A DNA stretch of 64,000 nt, taken from positions 44,886,245 through 44,950,244 of the forward strand of contig OX638372.1 in assembly GCA_951812925.1 (NCBI GenBank). Direction: 5' to 3'. The stretch's first letter is position 1; each line of letters opens with the position of its first letter. Source of the stretch: Calliopum simillimum. Its lineage: Eukaryota; Arthropoda; Insecta; Diptera; Lauxaniidae. The position numbers were made by a program, and so were the translations under genes. A model generated the notes under the pieces. It did not search any database. It was given only the letters and a program-made list of their open reading frames with translations, and was not told the DNA's origin. Positions 33,500 to 44,833 of this stretch are shown piece after piece.

Positions 33500-34065
33500 T
33501 AACCGATTGGATCATCGAGAAAGTAACTTCAGTAGAAATTTCTATGGGTGCTACCTTTGGCCTGGCCAAAAAATTAAATACCCTATACCGCAGCATATAA
33601 CAAAACTTTTGTTTGTATGGGAGTTGCCACGCCCTCTTATACGAAATCACTTAGTTTTTTGCCAAAGCTTACATCCACTATGCTTAGTGTTTGCATGTTA
33701 GTTGGTTGCATTATCTCAAACAAGGCACTCGTTATAACATTTTTAGATTTTGCTTGCATGGGAGGTGCCAAGCCCACTTGTCTGAATTAACCGAGTATTT
33801 GCTCAGACCTTGCACCGGTCATCCCTAATATTTTTATGTAATTCATTTCCATTATTTTCAATAACAATTTCAGTATACCATTTTGAACATTTTTCTTGTA
33901 CTCTTATGTGAGCTGCCACGCCCTTTTATTCAAATCCATTAAGGTTTTGTTTAGAGCTTGCTATAAGGAATATTTATGTGTATTCAATTCTTTTAAGATT
34001 GCGTTTTAAATGTTTTTTTCGTATGGGCGGTAGCAGTGTCAGCAAATCGATTTAGCATATTTTCA
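33500..34065. repeat. Degenerate GGCGTGGCACC-type dispersed repeat (inverse orientation)
   Basis: GAGTTGCCACGCCCTCTTAT, GGGAGGTGCCAAGCCCACTT and GAGCTGCCACGCCCTTTTAT mark three imperfect units of 120-150 bp, inverse relative to those at 6.0-6.6 kb. Confidence 0.7.
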
Positions 34066-35023
34066 ATCCTCCGAGCTTACTTTTATGACAAAGACGTTGT
34101 GTCGAATTATTTTGCATAGTTTTCCCGTAAAAAATATTCTCGCTAATCAATATATTCAGTTTTCCATACCTGTTAAAATTTTACTTTTGAAAGTAAAGTA
34201 TGTTTTATCGGACCGCGTCACATATCAATACTACAACTAGGTATGTAACTCCTAACTAATGTTTTTTGAGATAAATGGCCTATAATATTCATCTTGGTTT
34301 AGTGCATAATTTTCCCTTATCAGAGTACTCTTAAATGGTACCATTGTTATAAGAAGTTAACAAAACTAGTAAAGTCTTAAATCAAAATTCGAATTTTCAA
34401 AAATCATAAAATTAATTTTTATGAAACTAATTAGTTTAGTTATCGAAGTTATCGAAGTGACGATATGTATTTTTAAGTAATAAAATAAAATGCGTTTTGT
34501 TATTTATTTATTTATATGTATTTAAAATTTATTCTACAAATAGTATAGATAGCAGTTTCGTATGCATTTTTGTCTATATATGCATATTTATAATCTTAGA
34601 GACGATCTTAAAGCTTATATTATTTGTATTATGAGTAAAGAATTTGTTTTTACTAAAATGTTAAATATATATATATGTATGAATAGTGTTGATATATGTG
34701 GCTCTACCTCTACCCTCAAGTAAAAATATTCTCAATTTAATTATCTGACTGATCAATGATCTTGGAAAATTAAGTTTAATGTTTGTTTAACTTTGAACAA
34801 GAGAAAATTTGAAATTTTTAGTTTAAGAAAATGTTTTTTCAGTTAATATTTATTAAGTTACATACTTTCATTAGTTCAGTGTTTAACTATATATAGTATA
34901 TGTATTAAATTTAATTTTTCTCTAAATAATTTTTATCCAATATTTAATGTTTATGTTAACAGTTTTTAAAGATCTAAGTTAATTCGTAGTTTATTTTTCA
35001 TTCAATGTTTTTACGTTAGGACG
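34066..35023. other. AT-rich non-coding DNA
   Basis: Nothing recognised beyond short AT runs such as ATATATATATGTAT near 34665. Confidence 0.4.
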
Positions 35024-35414
35024 GTTTCTTTTGACGCGAATATACAATTGTGTTAATTTTTGAATTGCGATAACTCAAGAACGGTGGGTCGCACGGCTAA
35101 AATTGCAAGGATCTTTTTAATGAAGAGTGACAAACTTTACAAATAATTTTTTTACTGTAAAAAAAAAAAAAAATTACAGTTGAGAAGTTACTTGATAAAA
35201 ACAGGTTTTTTTTTGTAATTTATCGCCACTTAAGTGGTTTTTATTGAATATCTTCGAAACGATAAATTTTTGTTTACATAAAATTAAAACTATTTGTAGA
35301 GCATGCGATGCTCCATAAATGAGACTCTTGCAGTTTTTATCATGCGATTTACAGATCAAGAGTTATCGCAATTTGAAAATCAATAGAATTGTATATACGC
35401 CTCAAAAGAAACAC
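35024..35414. mobile_element. 391-bp TIR element
   Basis: GTTTCTTTTGACGCGAATAT (left) pairs with the inverse of GTATATACGCCTCAAAAGAAAC (right) with a few mismatches, and pairing continues through AATTGCGATAACTC. Arms are about 60 bp. Confidence 0.8.
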
Positions 35415-35480
35415 GCCAATTGATTAAATTTAAAAAAAAAACTTTAACATTTAAGTATAAAATTTTCATTATTATTCTTA

Positions 35481-35651
35481 GCTGTTTTCGGAAATGCAAT
35501 ACTGCATAAGTACTGTCGCAGCAGCAATATTTATATTTATATTTACATGCACTACTCCTATCGCAGTAATTCGTTTTGTCGTTGCGCTCCAAACTTTTTA
35601 CTCTGCAGTGCTACTAAATTTAGTTGCATTTTCGACATTTCCGAAAACACC
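35481..35651. mobile_element. 171-bp TIR element
   Basis: Left AGCTGTTTTCGGAAATG and right CATTTCCGAAAACACCT pair over about 15 bp. Weaker inner pairing surrounds the CTGCAG and CGCAGCAGC strings. Confidence 0.65.
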
Positions 35652-35741
35652 TATTATTTGAATTGTGAAAATCGAAAAGCAGTCATGTTGGAAATTTTTT
35701 GGATTCACTCCTTTTATGTTTTCTTATCCAAACATACTCAT

Positions 35742-36269
35742 TAGTGATGAGCAAAATTAGTCTTGGTCTTGCGTCTTGTTCTTGGTCTTGCTAATTTTGC
35801 GAGACCAAGACCAAGACCAAGATGCTGATATTTTTGCAAGACCAAGACCAAGAGTGCTATGGTCTTGGTCTTGCTCACGATATTTGTCAAGACCAAGACT
35901 GCTTTTCAGTCTTGCTAATATATAGTTAAAAGTTGTTTCACGCCCGTTTTGAAGATAAAATTATCTCTCGATTTGAATTTTGGCATCTTAAAAACCCAAG
36001 TGCTTTGGAAAAATGTGGTTTTGAATACTCAATATCTCTCAAAACTTTTTCAAGACCAAGGCTGAGACCCAGACTTAATGCGCAAGATCAAGACCAAGAC
36101 CAATACTCAATATCAAAACCAAGACCAAGACTCAATGTGCAAGAACAAGACCAAGACCAAGAATGCTATTGTCTTGGGCTTGGTCTTGGTTTGTATGTAT
36201 GTATGTATGTATACTCCTTTAACTCCTAGGAGGAGCATAGGGCCAATGGTCTTGGTTTACTCATCACTA
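35742..36269. mobile_element. hAT-type element built of CAAGAC hexamers, with 8-bp target duplication
   Basis: Ends TAGTGATGAG (left) and CTCATCACTA (right) pair exactly. The flanks are direct repeats of ATACTCAT (35734-35741 and 36270-36277), the 8-bp duplication expected for hAT. The body has about two dozen CAAGAC or GTCTTG hexamers in both orientations, often directly repeated, so much of it can fold on itself. There is also a TATG microsatellite near 36195. Open frames with a QDQDQ pattern at 35933-36314 come from the hexamers and are not genes. Confidence 0.9.
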
Positions 36270-36277
36270 ATACTCAT

Positions 36278-37244
36278 GTTTTGTGTGAGAAAGAGACTCA
36301 TATTTGGTTTTTAAGTAAAAAACAAAAAACAATTTCTCGAAGCGATGAGGCCTTCTAAAAATTCCTATGTGAATCATATCATGTAATCTGAACATTGGCG
36401 AATAACTCCTGTGTACTTTGCAAGCAAAAGCCTTCAATATTATAAATAGTTTTATTACAGAATCCCTAAGAGTCTTTAAATGAATTTTAAAAAGAGCTAT
36501 TTCCTCAGACACTTATGGATCGTTAGAAATTCAATTTTTTTTTTGGGTTCTGAAACTTTTAAAAAGTCCGACATGATCCCTTTCCGAAGTTAACAATTCA
36601 ATTAATTTTTTTTTTTGCTTTTTTTTTCAAATAAAATGTGTAAGTATGTTAATGGATTTTATTGCCTTGGATAGTTTTTGGAAATTTCGAAAATTTCTTT
36701 GGTCCTCAAACAGAGTTTCTACTTTATTTATTAATTTAATACTCTACTTTAAAATTCCCATAATTTAAAATTTGAAAAAAAGCCACACAAAAATACAAAA
36801 CATGCAAAAACTTTAAGGAACAGAAACAAATTCTAGTTAGTAAATTCTTGTGTTCAGAAATGATAAAACTAGTGTTCTTAGATACCATTTGACATATTCA
36901 TCGTAAATTTTCAAATTCGGATTCAATTTTTGTGTTACTATACAGTGACTTTTAAATTTCATATTAGTTAAAAAATTGGACTGAAATACTTGACGTAGAT
37001 TATTTTTTTTCCGCAAGAAGCACTTTGAAACAAACACGACCGTTTTTTTTTTGGAACACGGACAAGTGTCGACAGTGCCTAAAGAATCGTAAAATAGTTA
37101 TAAAAGGAAAAAATAACCAACGACGCTGAACCATTAATCATAGGTTTAAAAAAAAAAATATGAGTTGTCACTATAGTAAGTTTGACACAAATAAAATTAT
37201 TCAATGAGAATAGCATTGTTGCTTTTCTCTCCGTCATCTCCTGA
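36278..37244. other. AT-rich non-coding DNA
   Basis: No gene or element recognised. Minus-strand open frames here (36267-36512, 36837-37037, 37079-37474) have no recognisable domain. Confidence 0.4.
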
Positions 37245-37742
37245 GTCGATATAGCCATGTCCGTCTGCCTGTCTGGCTGGCTGTGTGCGTGTGGAAATAC
37301 ATTTTTTGGAAAAACTGAGCAAGATAATTTAATGAAACTTGGTACCCTGCCTCCGTAGTTTAAATTAGCTACAGGGTTTGAAAACGACCAAAATTGGTCA
37401 GAGGACACGCCTACGGCCCATACGAAAAATATATTCAAAATCCGACTTGAAGAGTATTTTTCACGACAATGCAACCAAAATACACATAAATACTAAAAAT
37501 GGTTAGCGCAAGCTATGAGCAAAAACTAGGCGAACTCGGACAAGAGGGCATGGCACCTTCCATACTAGCAAAAGTTTCAAAATGCTATACTGAAAGAGTT
37601 TTTTCAAATAATCCAACTAAATATCACCCAAATGCTAAAGGCTATAAATGCACGCTCTGAGCAAAAACCATATAAGCAAAATTTTCAAATGCTATGCTGA
37701 AAGTGTTTTTTGAGACAATACAACAAAATTTCACTCAGATAA
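37245..37742. repeat. GGCGTGGCACC-type repeat, left part
   Basis: Begins with a CTGTCTGGCTGGCTGTG-like run, then TTGAAACTTGGTACCCTGCC, CACGCCTACGGCCCATACG and units with AGGGCATGGCACCTTCCAT. It is broken at 37743 by the next element and resumes at 40223. Confidence 0.7.
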
Positions 37743-37977
37743 TACCCTTCAGTTCACGGAACTAGTACTGAACTAGCGAAATCGCTAGCTACCGGTAACC
37801 AGCACTAGTTCCTCCCAGATCTACTTTATTCGTTCTCAACTGGCAAATTCAACGTGTGCATGTCATTGGCAGGGGTCAATTGCCACCCTTTGCTCTACTG
37901 CTCACTAGCTATTTCACTAGTGAGAAGAAGCTTGCTTGTAAGGCGTTCTCTTAGCAAAGAAAAAAAAAAAAAAAAAA

Positions 37978-38253
37978 TCGCTCACGTTTTATGTTTTATT
38001 ATTGAACTGGCGACTGCTTGCATTACCTGGGGTCAAAAAAAGAACTAGTGCGTGTTTTGCTAGCTACTTCGCTAGTATCATTGGGCGAATTGTCTACTTG
38101 AGAACTGCTGGGTAAGAACAGTACCCAGCAGTTCTCAAGTAGACAATTCGCCCAATATCACTAGCGAAGTAGCAAGCAAAACACGCACTAGTTCCTTTTT
38201 TGACCCCAGGTAATGCAAGCAGTCGTCAGTTCAATAATAAAATACGTGAGCGA
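37978..38253. repeat. Perfect-loop palindrome with arms of about 135 bp
   Basis: The left arm 37978-38114 pairs with the right arm 38122-38253 around a 7-base loop (AGAACAG). The central 100 bp per arm are almost identical; a short deletion in the TTTTATGTTTTATT part of the left arm is the main difference. It could extrude as a cruciform. Confidence 0.9.
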
Positions 38254-38439
38254 TAAAAACGTTTGAATTTCAAATTTTCTTTGGAGAGACTTTTTTTAGT
38301 TTCAAAATTTGAGTAATTTTATTTATAAAAAAAAACAAAAAAAAGAAAGAGAACAAAATTTAGAAAAAAAACAAAAATTTTTTCAATTGTTTAAATTCGA
38401 ATTTCACATAACTACGTCAATAAGCTTTATAGACGAATG

Positions 38440-38541
38440 AGCTAAAGACTTCATAATTTAACTACATACATCGGTGAAAAACTTTGAACCCCAGGTTCGA
38501 ATCTCAGTGTGTGGTTGGTCGATTTTTTTTTTTTTTTTTTT
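38440..38541 (+). other. Pol III-like B box followed by T-tract
   Basis: GGTTCGAATCT at 38494-38504 matches the tRNA B box (GGTTCGANNCC) except at the end, and a T-run follows at about 38522. GAGCTAAAGAC upstream could be a loose A box. The same block recurs at 39979-39989 in the duplicated half. It may be a tRNA-derived sequence captured by the element. Confidence 0.35.
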
Positions 38542-39786
38542 ACTAAGAGAACGCCTTACAAGCAAGCTTCTTCTCACTAGTGAAATAGCTAGTGAGCAGT
38601 AGAGCAAAGGGTGGCAACCCTGCAGTAAAAATATGAGACAGTCCACAAAAAATACTAGTTCGCAGTTAGTACTAGCTCAAAACTAGTTAAAAAGGGATGC
38701 AGTGGAGGCCAGTTCGATCTCAGTTTGTAGTTTGTAAGCGCAGAGAAATCTGAATCGTGACGAAAACAAATTTAAATTTTTGTTATTTGCTTTTGAAATA
38801 ATTTTTTCTGTCAAATTGTTTTGCGTCAAAACAAATTGTGTTTGATTTTTCAAGAAAATTCATAAAAAACAGCATAAATATGTATAAAATATGGAAATAA
38901 ATAAACAACAAAGTAAGTAATTTTACAAGAAATTTTATTTTTCAATGGTAATTACAAAAAATTCATTATTTTCCTCAATAGTTCGCTGCTCTAAGGATAC
39001 TGTTAAGGACCGGTTTTCTTAAATATTGGAAGCAATTTTTGATTTATGGGAATTTCAGTCTACAAACTTTTTCAAATTGATTGTAGGTACAGTTCAAATC
39101 AAATAATATTCCAAAATGTATGGCTTTTGTTATATAAATTTCTATCTCCACTTCCAGATGCAATTTATTCGACTTTGTCTCCCTCAGATCTCAAGAATCA
39201 AGTTTATGAAACGTTTTAGGCATCAAAAAAGAGGCACTTTAGAAAGGTATCTAAAGAGCATAAATACTTAATTAAAAAATATGTATGACACATATTAAAT
39301 AATATTTTACTTTATTTAATTTATGTTTAGAAAATAAAAATTGATATAAAAACAAAATTATTTGAAACTGTCAGAGTTTTTCACTATATACCACGTGTAT
39401 TACTATAGGAGGGCTACACACAAAACCACTGGTTCAAGACTAGTTGTTAAGTGACTACTTCCGTACCACAACTAGCCCTGGACTGGTGTAGAAGTAATGC
39501 ATAAGGGGCCAATTGAAATTTCGTAGGACATCAACACACAAAAAAGAACAGTTGCTTGTATGCAAAAGGGATTGAAGTCGGACTAGTACTGGTTGGTAGA
39601 GGACTAGTTAATGGACTACTCTTTAACTAGTCCATTTGCCGGCAGGGAATTGACCCCTGCCTATGACATGCACACGTTAAATTCGCCAGTTGAGAACGAA
39701 TAAAGTAGATCTGGGAGGGACTAGTGCTGGTTACCGGTAGCTAGCGATTTCGCTAGTTCGGTACTAGTTCCGTGAACTGAAGGGTA

Positions 39787-40080
39787 GTTTCAAAATTTGA
39801 GTAATTTTATTTATAAAAAAAACAAAAAAAAGAAAGAACAAAATTTAGAAAAAAAATAAAAATTTTTTCAATTGTTTAAATACGAATTTCACATAACTAC
39901 GTCAATAAGCTTTATAGACGAATGAGCTAAAGACTTCGTAATTTATCTACATACATAGGTGAAAAACTTTGAACCCCAGGTTCGAATCTCAGTGTGGGTT
40001 GTTAGATTTTTTTTTTTTTTCTTTACTAGGAGAACGCCTTCTCACTAGTGAAATAGCTAGTGAGCAGTAGAGCAAAGGGT
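39787..40080. repeat. Second copy of segment 38298-38600
   Basis: Direct copy beginning GTTTCAAAATTTGAGTAATT, with the same ACCCCAGGTTCGAATCTCAG box and AGAACGCCTT end; a short block (ACAAGCAAGCTTC) is deleted relative to the first copy. Confidence 0.85.
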
Positions 40081-40222
40081 GGCAATTGACCCTTGCCTAT
40101 GACATGCGCACGTTAAATTCGCCAGTTGAGAACGAATAAAGTAGATCTGGGAGGAACCAGTGCTGATTACCGGTAGCTAGCGATTTCGCTAGTTCGGTAC
40201 TAGTTCCGTGAACTGAAGGGTA

Positions 40223-40445
40223 AATACAGGCTCCCATCGAAAACAGGGTGAAATCGGACTAGAGGGCGTGGCATCTTCCATATAACCGAAAGTTTCAAAA
40301 TGCTACACTGAAAGAGTTTTTTGGGATAGTCCAACTAAATTTCACCCAAACACTTAGGAAATTTTGGGTGAACTCGGACAAGAGGGCGTGGCACCTTTCA
40401 TTTAAGCAAAATTTTCGAAATACTGCAGTGTAGGGTATTAAATAT
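40223..40445. repeat. GGCGTGGCACC-type repeat, right part
   Basis: Two units (AGGGCGTGGCATCTTCC at about 40263, AGGGCGTGGCACCTTTC at about 40383), continuing the repeat interrupted at 37743. Confidence 0.75.
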
Positions 40446-41394
40446 TTGGCCAGTTCAAAGTTTACACCCTTACTTGTTTTTTTCTAGCCTAAGTCAAAGT
40501 CAATTGGAAAATACCAGGGCTGCAAAGTTGTCTTTTGTCGAAAATTTGAAAAAAGCTGTATCCTTGCTGGAAATTAAATTTTTATTGTCAAATTTTCACG
40601 ATATCTCGAAACGGAATTTTTAGACAAATTCATGAAAAGGTCCAATAAATTAAACATCTCTTGGAGCAAAGGAAGAGATCGAATTCAAATTTAAGTTCTA
40701 TAGGAAACAGTGAAAAAATTATAAAAATTGCATCAAGCTCTATCTGACGATAATTTGAGGACTTGCAAGTTTTCATTTTATTTGAACTTGAATAACTTTG
40801 ATTCTATTTACTGCGCCGCTGTTATCACGGTCAAAAAATATAAAAACAGCTATGGATGACATTTTCTTGAATTTAATTTTCTGTAGAACTGCGTTCCCTG
40901 TTATCCCAGTTATCGTAATGCCAACTTTTCAAGAAAATGCTTAACTACGATTCTTGGATTTCCTTCTCCATCGCCATTTGCTAGATGACTTTCACACGTC
41001 TACGACCTTAAACTGGCGTTATGCAATTCCAAGACGAGGTCTTCAAGTTTGCTTTGCATGTCTAAGTGTCCACACGATAATCTTCTTTAGTGTAGTCGAG
41101 ACTTTCTGACTGTTCGCTAAAGTTTCAGGGGATTATCGTAAAGTCAACGATATGTGAAATTACTTTTAAACTAATAACTTGAAAGTGCTGGATTTGATTT
41201 AAATTCAAAACTATGGATACTATACTACTTTCCTTGATTTATATAGTTTTGAAGTGACCACGTTGGGCGCAATATTTCAAGGCCGCGAGTAGTTTTTGCG
41301 TCACTTTTCGTTACATTCCATCACATTTCCCAAGTCGTAGAAGCTATTTTGACGAAATTTCGTTGGTAGGAATTGAACGTAAATACCATTGCTT
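40446..41394. other. Non-coding DNA
   Basis: CACGATATCTCGAAACGG near 40598 belongs to a phrase seen in several repeats of the window. No gene recognised. Confidence 0.35.
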
Positions 41395-41705
41395 GGTAGT
41401 TTTCTGGGACACCCTCCCGAAGGCTTCGTAGTCAAAACGAAGAATATCTTGGTATTCTAGAGTGAAAACATCTATGAAAGACCATTAACTAGCCTAAACT
41501 GACGAAGGTTCTCGAAGATCACCCGAAGGCTTTTTAGTAGCGGAGAATATCTAGGTATATTAGAGGGAAAACATCAATGGTGTACTATCAACAATCTTTA
41601 ATTGATTCATTCCCTTGGGACATCCGAAGGTTTCCGATGCTCAACCGAAGGGCTCATAGTCAAAACGAAGAATATCTAGATATTCAATTGATGTCTCGCC
41701 TATTG
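41395..41705. repeat. Three imperfect tandem units of about 115 bp
   Basis: CCGAAGG, then ACGAAGAATATCT, then AGGTATTCTAGAGTGAAAAC recur at about 41415, 41527 and 41630-41655, with decreasing match. No coding frame is shared by the units. Confidence 0.65.
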
Positions 41706-42195
41706 ATGTCAAATATAAGTTTCACTTCCTTCACGTGTACTGAGTTGCACGCGCAATCTTTTTTTTCATAAAAATTTTATGAAATAACCAAAAAGATGTA
41801 AAAAGTTAACTAAAATTCAAGGAAATTTATTTAATAAAAAACACCAAATGAAAAGCACACAAATTTATTAACAAACAAAGTGAGTTCACAACAAAAACAG
41901 TTTAATTATAAAAGAAAAATAAGCGTTTTAAAAGGGCAAAACAAATTCTGCTTAGTCTAGAATATTATGACAGTGAATTCAAAATCGACAAATGTATAAT
42001 AATAATAAGATCGATTCAAAATATGCAATACAAATTTGATTTAAAATCCCTTTTTAGGAGATGATAATAGTGGTTTGTAATTTTTACCATAATATGAATA
42101 AAATTGTTATTTTAAACAATAATTTTAAATAAATAAATATAAATTTTTAACTTAAGCGATGTTACTAAACTATTAGTCATTCACTGGTATATGTA
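41706..42195. other. AT-rich non-coding DNA
   Basis: No gene or repeat recognised. Confidence 0.4.
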
Positions 42196-43313
42196 CAGTA
42201 AGAAGCAAAACTGTCAACATGTTTGCTATTTTTGACTTAGTACTGATATAGCGTCCGTTCTGATTGCATGACCAACAAGAAATATGAACCAAACGGAAGC
42301 CTAACCTTTCCTCTATTCAAATATGTGAGCAATTTTACCAAACTTCAAGCCATAAAAAAATAATGAACAAACAACCATTTCGAAAACATGTTGACAGTTT
42401 TGCACCACTTTAAGTGATGTGCGTACAAACCTGGAACGTGAATTTTTCCTAGTTTAAAAAAACGATTCCAATAGATTCTGTTGTGCTGATTTTAAAACTG
42501 GCCACAGAATCCCTCTACCTCGTCAGAGTTTCGAGATATCCTAAACTTAAAGTGCAAAAAACGACGTTTTTGCTGTTTTTCAAATAAAGTTCCAGGACGC
42601 AAGGATTTTTTCTGCTCTATTCCGTAAAATAAACTTGAACATCTTGCTTTTTCCCTTTCCAAAAAAGTGGTGAATGGTCATCTACGATTTTTCTACGCAA
42701 AGTTATGCCCACTCTAAGATGACATCATGAAATACCCAAAATTCATACTAAGAGTAATTTGGGTACTTTTTGGCCATATTCCTTCAGAAGGATATGTTTA
42801 TAAGCCATGTATACCAATTGAACCATATTAAGATGACATAAATCCAAACCCTGCCGCTATATCCGTTTTATAAGATTTCATGATGTCATCTGAGATCGGC
42901 AATAACTTTGCAAAGAAAAATCGTAGATGACTACTCATCACTTTTTTGGAAAGGGAAAAAGCAAGATGTTCAAGTTTATTTTGCGGAATAGAGCAGAAAA
43001 AATCCTTGCGACCTTGAACCTAATTTGAAAAACAGCAAAAACGTAATTTTTTTAAACTAGGAAAAATTCACGTTCCAGGTTTGTACGCACATCACTTAAA
43101 GTGGTGCAAAACTGTCAACATGTTTTCGAAATGGTTTTTTGTTCATTATTTTTTTATGGCTTGAAGTTTGGTAAAATTGCTCATATATTTGAATAGAGGA
43201 AAGGTTAGGCTTCCGTTTGGTTCATATTTCTTGTTGGTCATGCAATCAGAACGGACGCTATATCAGTACTAAGTCAAAAATAGCAAACATGTTGACAGTT
43301 TTGCTTCTTACTG
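42196..43313. mobile_element. 1.1-kb Tc1/mariner-type foldback with TA target duplication
   Basis: Ends CAGTAAGAAGCAAAACTGTC (left) and its exact inverse (right) are flanked by TA on both sides (42194-42195 and 43314-43315), as for Tc1/mariner. Pairing runs about 270 bp from each end and resumes further in through GAACATCTTGCTTTTTCCCT, so almost the whole element folds. The left arm has about 100 bp (about 42470-42565) missing from the right arm. No transposase is encoded. Confidence 0.9.
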
Positions 43314-43477
43314 TATATGTGACCTATGAAAAGGGGGCTTACGTTCGAAAAAAATAATTTTGTGAAAACAGCTGGAAAACAACTTTTAAATGTCAATTTA
43401 TGCGAATCGGCAAAAAGTTGGAAAATTTTTTTTTTTTTACACGTAAGCCCCTTTTCATAGACCAGGTCACATATAAT
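43314..43477. mobile_element. 164-bp TIR element abutting the Tc1-type foldback
   Basis: TATATGTGACCTATGAAAAG (left) pairs with the inverse of the right end; the right arm has three extra bases in GACCTGGTCTATG. The inner pairing is GGGGGCTTACGT with ACGTAAGCCCC. A T-tract lies at about 43428-43438. Confidence 0.8.
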
Positions 43478-43479
43478 GA

Positions 43480-43602
43480 AGGTATTCTATAAAACGTGTA
43501 CATTCCATGAAAATCTCGTAAAATCTACCAAAATCAATATCTACAAATTTTGACATTTTTATGATATTTTCGAGGGATTTACACGTTTTGTGAAATACCC
43601 TC
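43480..43602. mobile_element. 123-bp TIR element, CACAAAACGTGTA family member 2
   Basis: GAAGGTATTCTATAAAACGT (left) pairs with ACGTTTTGTGAAATACCCTC (right). Same family and size as the element at 17309-17428. Confidence 0.85.
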
Positions 43603-44329
43603 ACTATATAAGTTGAAAGCCTATGATTATCTGGATATTTCAATTTAAAGAAGCGCCTCAAACTATGCAATTAAAAAAAAAAAACTGAATCTTTTACCCT
43701 TATTATGTTTGACGAAACGAATCGAGTGACTGATTTTCAACAGCTTACGTCTTGAAAGTTAGGATATGAATTCAAATTTTTGTTTACAAACTTTTCTAGT
43801 TTGAACTGAAGTGAACACTTAATAAAAAGTTTTAATCAGTTGTTATTAATGAGTGTGTTTCAGTCAGTTTATTCGTTTCATCATACATGATATGGCCATT
43901 AATAATAGAAATTGTCAAAAATACTCGTTCTTATTGTATATCTGTAGACGCTTGCTTAAAATATAATTTTCCAAAATTCAAGAATGTCTAAAAAATACAA
44001 AATTATCATAAAAATGTAGTAAATAGTAAAAATTTCAAACAAATTCTTAACTGGGTTTAACAGGTTTGGTTACAGTTTACTTAAATTAATGCATATCTAC
44101 TTGAAGGCGTTTACAAAATACAGATTTCTACAATAATCGGATGTGCTTTCCTTCTATAAAGTAGAGTAATAAAAACTAAAAGGATATTTTGTTTCTAAGG
44201 ATATTTTTAAGTCTGTTGAAGTTTGAAGTTAGGCAACAAATGGCAACTTTCAACGCTTGATTCAACTGTCGTTTACTTGGTATTTTAATTATTTATCATT
44301 TGTTGCTTCAGCCGTTTATTTTTTTTGTT
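43603..44329. other. Intergenic DNA downstream of Nadsyn
   Basis: AT-rich. AATAAA on the minus strand lies at 44320-44315, only 10 nt past the Nadsyn stop, which is too close to be the only polyadenylation signal. Nothing else recognised. Confidence 0.5.
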
Positions 44330-44833
44330 TTAAACCGGAATCCCAGTACGATCCTTAATTTTGCCCAAAACATTTACATGCACTTTTGAGTAGCCACTTG
44401 ATTTTTTACCCAATGCACCAAGGCTTCCGCTGGCTGCATTTGCCAGAACACCAACACCAATAACAGTGGTACCGGCACCTACACCTACAGTGCCAGCGCC
44501 ACCTTCCATAGAGCTAGAACACGATAACGGTGGTGATGAATTTTTTGAATCTAAACGCGATGAACGATGTGACGAATCATGCGACAACAAATCGTCTGTA
44601 CTGGGGCGCATTTGTGCGCTGGAACACGGTGTGTAGGCAGCTTGTAATTTTTCGATTTCATCATCGATGGCTTTAAATTGCCAACTCCAATTAGCACGAT
44701 ATAAGAAAGGGCGATGATCAAAACGATTATCATCGGGACTGTAGCTTTCAGCGTGCACTGATGGAGTCAGTACGGTCATCTTGTGGCGATTTATAGCGTA
44801 GCAACGGAAGAAATGTTTCACTTTGTCGGCGAC
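44330..44833 (-). CDS. Nadsyn: Nadsyn terminal coding exon 8
   Basis: 504 bp including the stop. Encodes [37 protein letters not shown], a low-complexity Ser/Gly tail, and the conserved end [10 protein letters not shown]. Confidence 0.96.
   Translation of the reverse strand, partial: VADKVKHFFRCYAINRHKMTVLTPSVHAESYSPDDNRFDHRPFLYRANWSWQFKAIDDEIEKLQAAYTPCSSAQMRPSTDDLLSHDSSHRSSRLDSKNSSPPLSCSSSMEGGAGTVGVGAGTTVIGVGVLANAASGSLGALGKKSSGYSKVHVNVLGKIKDRTGIPV

Larger units (their letters stand above)
37743..40222. mobile_element. Composite ACTAG-rich element with long TIRs, internal palindrome and duplicated right half
   Basis: The left TIR begins TACCCTTCAGTTCACGGAAC and runs about 143 bp; it matches the inverse of the right end at 39786 and again the right end at 40222. 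The segment 38298-38600 is repeated at 39787-40080, so the right portion is duplicated. ACTAGT, GCTAGC and CACTAG strings recur throughout. A large palindrome and pol III-like boxes are listed separately. The host repeat (GGCGTGGCACC type) flanks it on both sides, showing one insertion locus. No transposase is visible; mirrored open frames at 37854 and 38458 are two reads of one inverted segment. Confidence 0.85.

Noticed and set aside
35933..36314. QDQDQ-rich open frames
   Set aside because: Translation of CAAGAC hexamers in a mobile element.
37854..38646. Two similar open frames on opposite strands containing YCSLAISLVRRSLL
   Set aside because: They read the same inverted repeat of the ACTAG element from both sides; the shared peptide reflects the DNA palindrome, not a gene.
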